Shown here one piece after another: positions 18,116 through 25,841 of a stretch of DNA of 33,968 bases. Both the position numbers and the translations under genes were made by a program. The notes under the pieces are model-generated. The model was not told the DNA's origin. It worked only from the letters and a program-made list of their open reading frames with translations, and did not search any database. The DNA is from Candidatus Onthocola gallistercoris. GTDB taxonomy: Bacteria > Bacillota > Clostridia > Lachnospirales > Lachnospiraceae. The stretch lies in NCBI GenBank assembly GCA_018715345.1, contig DVLT01000022.1, positions 1 through 33,968 on the forward strand. Reading direction: 5' to 3'. Numbering within the stretch: the first letter of the stretch is position 1; the number at the start of each line of letters is the position of its first letter.

Positions 18116-18154
18116 GGCAGCCAATGGGCGTTTACCCATCAGGATTATCGGGAT

Positions 18155-20674
18155 GTGCTGGCCGCCATGTATGTGATACGATCCTGCGGAGAAGATGGGG
18201 ATGCGGTATACAGTCTACTGGATCAGGCTTTGTCGCGGGATATGACAGAATCCATCGGTGAACTGCTCACGTCTTTACATCCGGAAGGGACAGAAACAGC
18301 AGATGGGTGGCTGGAACGGAACATGGATCGGTTTCGGTATCAACCTGGGGATAAGATCAGAATGCCTTTGCACAATATCCTGCGCATATGGCTGTGCCTG
18401 AAGGGGAATCTGGCAGGGGCGGATTTCCATGGATTGGATCTGAAAGGTCAGATTTTGGAACCGTATATAGACAGCAAAGGAAAGCGGACGGATTTTACAG
18501 ATGCGGTCATCTATCCGGAAACACTGCTTCCGGTAGGTCATAAAAGCCGGGTGACCAAAATCTGTTATTCCCCTGTTGGACGTTTCCTTGCCACCGCCTC
18601 CGATGACGGATGTGTGTGTCTGTGGGATAGCCAGACCGGTCAGCTGGAAAGGCGATTTTTTGTGGAAAACGATTCGTTCATGTCCGGACTTGCATTTTCG
18701 CCGGATGGTCAGTTTTTAGCAGCGGCTTCCTTTGACAGTGTGGAAATATGGGAGCTGGGTCAGACATGGGGGCATTGGGTATTTCCCGACAGCAAAGGAG
18801 AACCTATTGGCGGAAATGGCATCATAACGGATATTTGTTGGCACCCTTATCGCAAAGAACTGGTCTGCGGCATGCAGGAATCCGGCCAGGCGGTCGTGTG
18901 GGACATCCGGACGGGACGCTGCCGGCTTTGCCTGCATCCGGACGATAAGAGCGTATCAAAGAACGCGTACGTGATCGATCATTTGAATGTATGCCGGTAT
19001 TCTCCCCAGGGCGATCAGATCGCAGCCGGTTTTTCCAACGGTATGACTGTGATCTGGGACAGTCGGTCTGGGCGGCAGATCCTGGCAATGAAAACCCATC
19101 GGCCGGTGGTGACCGGGATATCGGTGAGAGATATTTGCTTTTTATCCGAGGAGAGACTGTTGACGGCAGGGGAGGATGGGATCCTGGCCCTTTGGAATTT
19201 GCAAAATGGTGAGCAGATTCGTCGCTTTTTCGGACATGAAAAATGGATATATCGGATCAGTCTCCATTCCGGCGGCAGACTGGCAGCCACCGCATCCGGC
19301 GATCATACGGTGCGGATATGGGATCTGGAGACGGGGGAATGCCCACATGTCTTTCAACACCGATCAGGGGTACAGACCGCTGTTTTTCAGCCGGAGGGAC
19401 ATCTGTTGGTGAGCGGTACCAATGATGGAGAGATCGGGATATGGAATGTGGAAACCGGAGAAAATCTGCACATGATAAAGGCCCATGAGGATATCATCGC
19501 CGCCATGGCTTTTCATCCCGATGGGATCGATTTTGGAGCGGTATCGGTGGATGAGAATGCTTCAGTATGGAATGTGACTAATGGTCATAAAATATTCGGC
19601 CTGAATCGGAATGGAAGGCATATACAGGAAGTCCGTTTGACGGAAGATGGACGGCTGTTGACCAGGATCCTTCCGGAAAATATGTTGCAGATTTGGGATG
19701 TGGATAAGAAAAGATATGTCTGGCAAAAGGCAGACCGGCAATGGGAAGCCCCCTTCAGTCCCACGGGAGATAGAGCCCTTACGTTTGATGGAGCGGATAA
19801 GCTGGCATTTTGGGACACGCAGACGGACCAGTGCCTGTGGCAAAAAAGTTGGACAGAGGGAATCCGAAAGCTGATCTATTCTCCAGATGGCGAAAACATT
19901 TTTCTGCTGACGGATAGTGGAAAGGGTATCTTTATGGATCGTTTATCCGGGAGTATCTGGATGGAGATGGAAGAAGGACTCAAGGCTGTGGCCCATGATC
20001 CGGATACGGGCTGTTTTCTCGGCATCCGGCCGGATCGGATAGAGATGTGGTACTGGGATAGAACGGTGGGATTGGATATTTATGCCCTGGAAAACAACGG
20101 ATATGTTTATGCCTATTTTATGCCGGGAGGCAGTCAGGCCTTACTGGTGGGCCCTGCCTGCAGCGGTATATTGGATGTGGCTACAGGCCAGATCCGGCAG
20201 GTGGATATAAGACTACACGATCGGATACCGGAGGGATGCCAACACTTTTTCTATTCGTACCGGGCTGACGGGCAGATGCGTTTTTGGATGTCCGGCGCCT
20301 ACGGGGCAGTCCCGATCAGACAGTATGGTTTTGGGGAACCTGGATGGACAGATTGTCTGGAGAATAAGGGCATAGCGGCCATCCTGTTTAAGAATGGGAT
20401 CATCTTATTTGTGGATATGATAGATGGAAAAGAACGTAAGCGGTTTACAGCTGTGAACTCCAAAATATGGGAGATCCGATTCAGTGATGACGGACGATTC
20501 CTGCTCTGTTTGGCGGAACAGTTGGTATATGCTTTAGATTGGAAAAACGACCAATGGTCACTTTTGGCTGATCTTCGATATGATGAACGGTTGGAAGGTT
20601 GTGATCTGAGGCGGGCCCGGTTTGCCGATGGACTGTCGGAGGCAGATATACGGCTTTTGAAAAGTTATTCCTGA
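18155..20674 (+). CDS. WD40 repeat sensor half of the NACHT protein (downstream of the TGA)
   Basis: The frame is the same as the upstream NACHT ORF and runs open from 18116. The first internal start candidate is GTG 18155, with only a weak AGGA about 11 bases upstream. The 839 residues begin with the end of the NACHT helical region and pentapeptide-like LAGADFHGLDLKGQ. From about residue 130 there are some fourteen WD40-type blades (examples SDDGCVCLWDSQTG, GDHTVRIWDLETGE, NDGEIGIWNVETGE), enough for two seven-bladed propellers. The protein ends in another pentapeptide-like stretch, LEGCDLRRARFADGL. In STAND proteins this part recognises the trigger. Without readthrough or restart, it is cut off from the NTPase. 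Confidence 0.85.
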   Translation: MLAAMYVIRSCGEDGDAVYSLLDQALSRDMTESIGELLTSLHPEGTETADGWLERNMDRFRYQPGDKIRMPLHNILRIWLCLKGNLAGADFHGLDLKGQILEPYIDSKGKRTDFTDAVIYPETLLPVGHKSRVTKICYSPVGRFLATASDDGCVCLWDSQTGQLERRFFVENDSFMSGLAFSPDGQFLAAASFDSVEIWELGQTWGHWVFPDSKGEPIGGNGIITDICWHPYRKELVCGMQESGQAVVWDIRTGRCRLCLHPDDKSVSKNAYVIDHLNVCRYSPQGDQIAAGFSNGMTVIWDSRSGRQILAMKTHRPVVTGISVRDICFLSEERLLTAGEDGILALWNLQNGEQIRRFFGHEKWIYRISLHSGGRLAATASGDHTVRIWDLETGECPHVFQHRSGVQTAVFQPEGHLLVSGTNDGEIGIWNVETGENLHMIKAHEDIIAAMAFHPDGIDFGAVSVDENASVWNVTNGHKIFGLNRNGRHIQEVRLTEDGRLLTRILPENMLQIWDVDKKRYVWQKADRQWEAPFSPTGDRALTFDGADKLAFWDTQTDQCLWQKSWTEGIRKLIYSPDGENIFLLTDSGKGIFMDRLSGSIWMEMEEGLKAVAHDPDTGCFLGIRPDRIEMWYWDRTVGLDIYALENNGYVYAYFMPGGSQALLVGPACSGILDVATGQIRQVDIRLHDRIPEGCQHFFYSYRADGQMRFWMSGAYGAVPIRQYGFGEPGWTDCLENKGIAAILFKNGIILFVDMIDGKERKRFTAVNSKIWEIRFSDDGRFLLCLAEQLVYALDWKNDQWSLLADLRYDERLEGCDLRRARFADGLSEADIRLLKSYS

Positions 20675-20770
20675 CTGGACACAATGATCTGCCAGGATCC
20701 ATTTTTTAACAGACGGGACGGATCCGGTGCAGGGATAAGGATCGGAAAGTTTTACAGGAGAAAAATACTT

Positions 20771-21937
20771 ATGAAATACAAGACGATGCAGTACTGGCAT
20801 AAATTGGAACATTTTTATCCGTATATCCTTGAAAGTCAGCACAATGAAAATATAAAAACGTTTATGATACATGGAAAAGAGGATTTTCCCAAGTTTGACC
20901 GTCCGGACATACCAAAGAATATGCAAGTCCGGTATTATGAGGTGTATCTGGGCATCTTTAAGGCGGACAGCGCTCTGAACGTGATCGCAAAACGGTTAAG
21001 AGCGGAGAAGGAATTTCAGGATGAAAGTGACGAACGGAGCTGTTTTTGCAAATTCCGTCTGGATCCAAGAGGGCATTTTGATAAAGGCAGCTTTAAAGTA
21101 TCCTCCTTCCCATGGGCTGTGCAGAGGGTGACTCAGGAGAAAATATATCTGGAAAAATGGGATGATGATTTCCATAAATTTCAGGAGTTGTTTTTTATGA
21201 AACTGTTTGCGGCCCCAGATGCGATCACCTATGAAATGATGGAAGATATCATAAAATACGTTTCCGCCAGCATTGGATGGGAGATCGTTTTTGACGAATT
21301 TTGGCTGCGGATGGACCGGGTGATCGGTGAGTATCGACAGCCAGCCAAAACAGATGTTCTGGAAAAGGACGAAGAAGATTATGATATCAATACGGTCGTG
21401 GATGAACTGGTGAAAGCGAACGATCTTCTGAACAGTTTTTTTGTGAGGGATCTGGAGCGGATAAACGCCCAGATCCAAAAGGGAAACTACGGGAAAGCGT
21501 TGGATGAATCCAGTATCTGAAAGAGTATTTTGAACAAAGCGACTTTATCGCCAGTAAGGATACCAGTGTACAGAGCCTGGCAGACGCGAGTAACTGTTAT
21601 GGCGGTTATCGGTATTATGGAGAAAAGAAAATGTGGATCGGTTCGCCCCTACTGGTCCATGGCGGACGTCATCCTGCCCATGGTCATCGAGGCGTTTAAA
21701 AACAGTTGGAAAGCCGGAAAAGAAGCGGATATGGTGATCCTTTGCCTGGGTGTGGATTCTTCCGATCGGGGAAACGGCGCTATTGGCTGGGCTTCTGAAA
21801 AGCCCAATATATTGAACGTGGCCGTTACGCGGGCCAAGAATCGATTGTATATCGTGGGCGATGCAAAAAGATGGAGTGGGCGGCCTTTCTTTAAAACTGC
21901 CTATGAAATCTGTACAAAACGATCGCCGGCTCTATAG
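20771..21937 (+). pseudogene. Collapsed superfamily 1 (DNA2/UPF1-type) helicase gene
   Basis: The gene starts normally (ATG 20771, GGAG 10 bases upstream) with about 250 residues of an N-terminal domain (MQYWHKLEHFYPYILESQ, YYEVYLGIF, SSFPWAVQRV). After TGA 21518 another frame (21517-21699) gives VQSLADASNCYGGYR and MWIGSPLLVH, matching a mid-late segment of these helicases. The first frame then resumes with GKEADMVILCLGVDSS and KPNILNVAVTRAKNRLYIVG, the C-terminal helicase motifs V-VI. Walker A and the DEAD-like motif II are gone. About 1.2 kb remains of a gene that should be over 3 kb. It follows the WD40 half by 96 bases. Confidence 0.8.
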
Positions 21938-21953
21938 CTGTGGCCGGCGATCG
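21920..21953. terminator. Bidirectional terminator between convergent genes
   Basis: CGATCGCCGGC (21920-21930) and GCCGGCGATCG (21943-21953) form a perfect 11-pair stem with a 12-base loop that contains the stop codon of the helicase relic. GTTTTT follows on the plus strand and GTTTTG on the minus. Confidence 0.75.
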
Positions 21954-21964
21954 AAGATGTGTTT

Positions 21965-22756
21965 TTAACGTTTGCCCATCCGGCGGGCGATCCAGTCCAT
22001 ATTGGCGCTTGTGCTGCGCGTATGATCGTTGATCTGCTGAGCCTGGTTGAGAATGCGGCCTTGCATGAGCAGATTGCCCATTTGGAGCATATTCCCGATC
22101 CGCTGCTGATCGAGCATCTGCTGCTGACCGGCTTCCATCCGTCTCTGGTGCAGTTCAGTCTCATAAAGATTGACCATCTGCGCCACCGTTTCCGCCCGAT
22201 GGTTGCGGACGATGGAAAGGAAATAGTCGACAGCGTCCAGACTGTCATAGTCCATGGGATACCAGGGCGCCACTTCCGCCGCCCATCTTTTTTGAGCGGA
22301 GAGGATGGCCTGTTTCGTCTTTTCGATTTCTGCCAATACCGCTTTATTGTCGGCAGCAACCTGGGCATTTTGATGTTGGATGTAAGCATTTTCCTCGGAA
22401 CGGCGTTTGGCAAGAAAGGCGCGGATGATCTTGCCGAGGAAAAAACCCAGGATGACGGAGAGTATGATGTTGATCGTATTCCATAAAGTGAGTTGGAGAT
22501 CCGTGGCTTTGGCTGCGTAAAAAGGCAAAGTGATGGCATAAGTGAGCGCTTTCAGCGGTGTGCTGGTGATCAGGGTAAAAGCGATAAGGATCCCGGCGAT
22601 GGTGTAGAGGATGGGATTGCGCCCCTTTTTCTCCTCCAGACTGGCTTTTAGCCGGGTGCTTAGCTGGTTGATGTGATTCTGAAGATCGGCTATCCGGTGC
22701 ATCAGATCGTGGGCTGTTGTGACTGCGTTCAATAAATTTGTATTTGTTCCTGACAT
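21965..22756 (-). CDS. Membrane protein with coiled coil, function unknown
   Basis: A 263-residue protein that I do not recognise by family. An N-terminal amphipathic helix (about 1-45) is followed by hydrophobic helices near 48-68 (PILYTIAGILIAFTLITS), 70-83 and 90-112 (LWNTINIILSVILGFFLGKI). A long charged, glutamine-rich coiled-coil or helical region with MLQMGNLLMQ follows and ends in a basic tail (RRMGKR). The start is ATG 22756 with GGAGG ten bases upstream. It is transcribed toward the helicase relic, from its own promoter. It could be a membrane anchor or effector linked to the adjacent defence-like genes, but nothing in the sequence proves that. Confidence 0.75.
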   Translation of the reverse strand: MSGTNTNLLNAVTTAHDLMHRIADLQNHINQLSTRLKASLEEKKGRNPILYTIAGILIAFTLITSTPLKALTYAITLPFYAAKATDLQLTLWNTINIILSVILGFFLGKIIRAFLAKRRSEENAYIQHQNAQVAADNKAVLAEIEKTKQAILSAQKRWAAEVAPWYPMDYDSLDAVDYFLSIVRNHRAETVAQMVNLYETELHQRRMEAGQQQMLDQQRIGNMLQMGNLLMQGRILNQAQQINDHTRSTSANMDWIARRMGKR

Positions 22757-22781
22757 AGAACATGATCCTCCTTTTTATGTA

Positions 22782-22810
22782 TATAAAGTGTTTTTCTCCT
22801 ACTGGGACAA
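22782..22810 (-). promoter_or_regulatory. Promoter of the membrane/coiled-coil protein gene
   Basis: On the minus strand TTGTCC (22810-22805) and TTTATA (22787-22782) are 17 bases apart, with an A/T-rich stretch upstream (about 22820-22870) that could act as an UP element. Confidence 0.5.
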
Positions 22811-22963
22811 GGGGAAATAGAAAAAGGTTTTATATTTTTTGAAAATTTTAAAAAAAAATGAAATATAAAAGTCGAAAGATCCGGATCTGTCTGTTTAAAG
22901 AAGCACAGATCGAACGGTCATGGGAATCGACGAGCAAAAGAAACAGGAAGGACGAGTGCATAT

Positions 22964-23200
22964 GAAAAATATCCGGATAAAGACTGTGCGTTGCTCATGA
23001 CTTCGGCAGATGATTACTTTTGGACATTTGAGCAGGCTGTGTCCTATTATCAGTTTACACTGGTCCGTTATATCGGCTTCCATGACAAAGGGATGCTTTT
23101 AGCCGGCGGCTGTGGTGACACCAATGGGAAGCCGGCCATCGATCGGACTGGTCACCTGGAAAGAGCGTATGCGTTTGGACAGAATATTTATCGGGCATAG
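22964..23200 (+). pseudogene. C-terminal relic of a flavodoxin-fold FMN oxidoreductase
   Basis: The frame reads KYPDKDCALLMTSADDYFWT and then FEQAVSYYQFTLVRYIGFHDKGMLLAGGCGDTNGKPAID. This is the distal half of the NADPH-dependent FMN reductase or iron-sulfur flavoprotein type found in Clostridia. The FMN-phosphate loop and N-terminal half are missing, and no suitable start exists: the ATG at 22997 has no ribosome site. A short overlapping ORF in another frame (ATG 22920, 26 codons, MGIDEQKKQEGRVHMKNIRI) ends inside it and may be the start of yet another lost gene. It lies directly before the response regulator. Confidence 0.6.
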
Positions 23201-23229
23201 CCCGGAGGACATGATGAGGAGTGGGATCG

Positions 23230-23904
23230 ATGTATCGTATATTTATAGTAGAAGATGATCCGGGTATCGCCCAGGCGATCGGGGATCAGGCCCGTATGTG
23301 GGCATTGGATACCTGGTGTGTGAAAGATTTTAGAAACGTGATGTCTGAATTTGCGGCATATGATCCTCAGCTTGTGCTGCTGGATATATCCCTGCCCTTT
23401 TTCAATGGATACCACTGGTGCAATGAGATCCGAAAAGTATCCAAAGTTCCGGTCATTTTTATCTCTTCAGCATCGGATAATATGAATATCGTCATGGCGA
23501 TGAATATGGGCGCTGATGATTTTATCGCAAAGCCTTTTGACCAGACCGTTTTGATGGCCAAGATACAGGCTATGCTCCGAAGGACCTATGAATTTGCCTC
23601 ATCTGTACCCATACTGGAACATAAAGGCGCGCTTCTGAATACGGGAGATAACACTCTCACCTATCAGGATCAGCAGATCGGACTGACGAAAAACGAATAT
23701 CGTATTTTACTTACCCTCATGGAGAATAAGGGAAAAGTTGTCAGTCGGGAAAAATTAATGGAACGGCTCTGGGAAACAGACAGCTTTGTGGATGAAAATA
23801 CACTGACTGTCAATGTGAACCGGCTTCGCAAAAAGCTGGATGGCGCCGGCCTTTCCGGGTTTATCACCACCCGTTTCGGAGTGGGATATATCATTGAAGG
23901 ATAA
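23230..23904 (+). CDS. OmpR-family response regulator of a Bce-type peptide-sensing module
   Basis: A 224-residue two-domain regulator. The receiver domain (1-115) has the acidic pocket EDD, phospho-acceptor Asp52 (LLDISLP) and Lys101 (AKPF). The winged-helix output domain (about 130-224) has LTKNEYRILLTLMENKGKVV and NTLTVNVNRLRKKL. It would activate the ABC genes downstream when phosphorylated by the adjacent kinase. ATG 23230 has AGGAG about eight bases upstream. The kinase gene follows after 17 bases. The likely binding site is the inverted repeat at 24966-24989. Confidence 0.93.
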   Translation: MYRIFIVEDDPGIAQAIGDQARMWALDTWCVKDFRNVMSEFAAYDPQLVLLDISLPFFNGYHWCNEIRKVSKVPVIFISSASDNMNIVMAMNMGADDFIAKPFDQTVLMAKIQAMLRRTYEFASSVPILEHKGALLNTGDNTLTYQDQQIGLTKNEYRILLTLMENKGKVVSREKLMERLWETDSFVDENTLTVNVNRLRKKLDGAGLSGFITTRFGVGYIIEG

Positions 23905-23921
23905 AAAGGGGGGCTGATACA

Positions 23922-24914
23922 ATGGCGTTTTTTACGGCCTATATGAGACAGCGATGGAAGATCATCGCTTTGTTTATACTGTTTGGCGGGATTTTTCTGG
24001 CGGCATTCTGGCTTTATGATCTGCCGGTGGCAGCCGTACTTTATCCGGCGGCAGTCTGCATGGTCCTGGGGCTGGTCTGCCTGATACTGGATATACAGAA
24101 AAACAGCAGCAAGCACCGGATATTACAACGTCTGGCTGGTCTGCCCTCATCGGTCATGGATGATTTCCCCACGGCGGAAACACTGGTCGAGCAGGATTAT
24201 CAGGAGATCATCCGCCTGCTCCGGGGAAACCAGGCGGAATTGGAAAGCCAGATGAGTCGGCGGTATACGGAGATGATCGATTACTATACCCTGTGGGTCC
24301 ATCAGATCAAAACCCCCATCGCCTCCATGCGTTTGACACTTCAGAACGAAGATTCTCCGCTGTCCAGACGGGTATCGGACGATCTGTTCCGGATCGAGCA
24401 GTATGTGGAAATGGTACTGATGTTTTTAAGGCTGGACTCGGATGCCACCGATTATGTCATCAAGGAATATGATCTGGATCCGATCATCCGGCAGGCGGTA
24501 AGAAAGTTTTCTGCCCAGTTCATCCATAAAAAGGTCCGCTTGCGTTATGGGTCAGTGGAGGAAAAAGTGATCACAGATGAGAAATGGCTGTTGTTTGTGA
24601 TCGAGCAGCTCCTTTCCAATGCGGTAAAATATACGCCGGCCGGCGGTACGGTGACCATAGACATGGAAGCTCCGAAAACCTTATGCATACGGGATACGGG
24701 CATCGGTATTGCGCCGGAAGACCTTCCGAGGGTTTTTGATAAAGGCTATACCGGCTATAATGGCCGGGAGGACAAGCGGGCCAGCGGGATCGGACTTTAT
24801 CTTTGCCGGCGGATCTGTAACAATCTGGGACATCGTATCACGGCCAATTCGTCTCTGGACAGCGGGACAGTGATACGCATCCACCTGCAGCAGCGGAAAC
24901 TGGAAGTGGAGTAG
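23922..24914 (+). CDS. Bce-type sensor histidine kinase (intramembrane-sensing)
   Basis: A 330-residue kinase with two closely spaced membrane helices (about 13-31 and 37-57) and almost no external loop, the hallmark of kinases that sense through a partner ABC permease and not directly. The phospho-accepting His127 lies in YYTLWVHQIKTPIASM. The ATPase domain has the N box (EQLLSNAVKYT), G1 (DTGIGIAPEDLPRVFDKGYTG) and G2 (ASGIGLYLCRR). It should control the regulator encoded just before it in response to flux through the ABC transporter downstream, normally peptide antibiotics such as bacitracin or lantibiotics. Confidence 0.94.
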   Translation: MAFFTAYMRQRWKIIALFILFGGIFLAAFWLYDLPVAAVLYPAAVCMVLGLVCLILDIQKNSSKHRILQRLAGLPSSVMDDFPTAETLVEQDYQEIIRLLRGNQAELESQMSRRYTEMIDYYTLWVHQIKTPIASMRLTLQNEDSPLSRRVSDDLFRIEQYVEMVLMFLRLDSDATDYVIKEYDLDPIIRQAVRKFSAQFIHKKVRLRYGSVEEKVITDEKWLLFVIEQLLSNAVKYTPAGGTVTIDMEAPKTLCIRDTGIGIAPEDLPRVFDKGYTGYNGREDKRASGIGLYLCRRICNNLGHRITANSSLDSGTVIRIHLQQRKLEVE

Positions 24915-24965
24915 GTTAAAAATAAAGAGCCAGGATGTTCCTTGCGAGACTGGCGGAGCAGCAGT

Positions 24966-24989
24966 ACTTCTTACGAAACTGTAAGAAGT
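24966..24989 (+). promoter_or_regulatory. Perfect inverted repeat, probable response-regulator operator
   Basis: ACTTCTTAC-N6-GTAAGAAGT is a perfect nine-base inverted repeat about 100 bases before the ABC ATPase start. A TACAAT -10 box lies at 25040-25045, which puts the repeat about 75 bases upstream of the likely start site, a normal activator position. OmpR-type regulators bind such repeats, and the two-component genes are immediately upstream. Confidence 0.6.
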
Positions 24990-24991
24990 GG

Positions 24992-25037
24992 AAGGGGAAA
25001 TGTAAGCCGAAACGATGGCGTGCCATTTCCCTTTTTT
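24992..25037 (+). terminator. Terminator between the two-component genes and the ABC genes
   Basis: AAGGGGAAATG (24992-25002) pairs with CATTTCCCTTT (25024-25034), with an inner GCC/GGC pair, and is followed by six T. It would separate the constitutive two-component transcript from the inducible ABC transcript starting shortly after. Confidence 0.75.
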
Positions 25038-25076
25038 GATACAATAAAGCCACAAAATCACAAGGAGGACTTGAAC

Positions 25077-25841
25077 ATGAGCATTTTGGAAGTCAATGGA
25101 TTGAAAAAGATATATACGACCCGTTTTGGAGGCAATAAAGTGGAAGCCTTAAGAAATGTTTCCTTTACAGTGGAGGAAGGGGAGTATGTGGCCATCATGG
25201 GTGAATCCGGATCCGGAAAAACAACGCTTTTAAACATTCTGGCAGCCCTGGACAAACCCACAGGGGGCAATGTGAAGCTGGATGGAAAAGACATCAGCAA
25301 GATCCGGGAATCGGAGCTGGCCACTTTCCGAAGAGACCGGCTTGGATTTGTATTTCAGGAGTTTAACCTGTTGGATACGTTTTCTGTGGAGGATAATATC
25401 TATCTGCCGTTGGTGCTGGCTGGCCAAAAATACGAAGAAATGTCCAGAAAGCTGGAACCTGTGGCCAGACAGTTGGGGATCACAGATATTTTGAAAAAAT
25501 ATCCTTATGAAATTTCCGGAGGACAAAAACAGCGGGTGGCTGTGGCCCGGGCGTTGATCACTGGACCGAGGCTGATCCTGGCGGATGAGCCCACCGGAGC
25601 GTTGGATTCGAAGGCAACGGATGAATTGCTGGGACTGTTTGGAGAGATCAATCGGAGTGGTCAGACGATCCTGATGGTGACCCATTCTGTCAAAGCGGCC
25701 AGCCATGCGGGACGGGTATTATTCATCAAAGACGGGGAAGTGTTCCATCAGATTTACCGGGGCAATAGTTCCAACGAAGCGTTGTATCAGAAGATATCCG
25801 ATACGCTGACCATTCTTGCGACAGGCGGTGACCGAAAATGA
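25077..25841 (+). CDS. bceA: Bce-type ABC transporter ATP-binding protein
   Basis: A 254-residue ABC ATPase of the MacB/BceA class. Walker A is GESGSGKTT (about 42-50), the Q-loop is VFQEFNLL, the signature is [15 protein letters not shown], Walker B is [12 protein letters not shown] and the switch histidine is in VTHS. It powers the FtsX-like permease encoded next to remove or shield against cell-wall-targeting peptides. ATG 25077 has AAGGAGG seven bases upstream. Its stop overlaps the permease start by four bases (ATGA), so the two are coupled. Confidence 0.95.
   Translation: MSILEVNGLKKIYTTRFGGNKVEALRNVSFTVEEGEYVAIMGESGSGKTTLLNILAALDKPTGGNVKLDGKDISKIRESELATFRRDRLGFVFQEFNLLDTFSVEDNIYLPLVLAGQKYEEMSRKLEPVARQLGITDILKKYPYEISGGQKQRVAVARALITGPRLILADEPTGALDSKATDELLGLFGEINRSGQTILMVTHSVKAASHAGRVLFIKDGEVFHQIYRGNSSNEALYQKISDTLTILATGGDRK

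Noticed and set aside
18113-18139. The in-frame TGA as a selenocysteine codon, since ATGGG/CCCAT forms a small stem with a CGTTTA loop nine bases downstream
   Set aside because: The stem has only five pairs, NACHT proteins are not a known selenoprotein family and no redox motif surrounds the position. A nonsense change is simpler.
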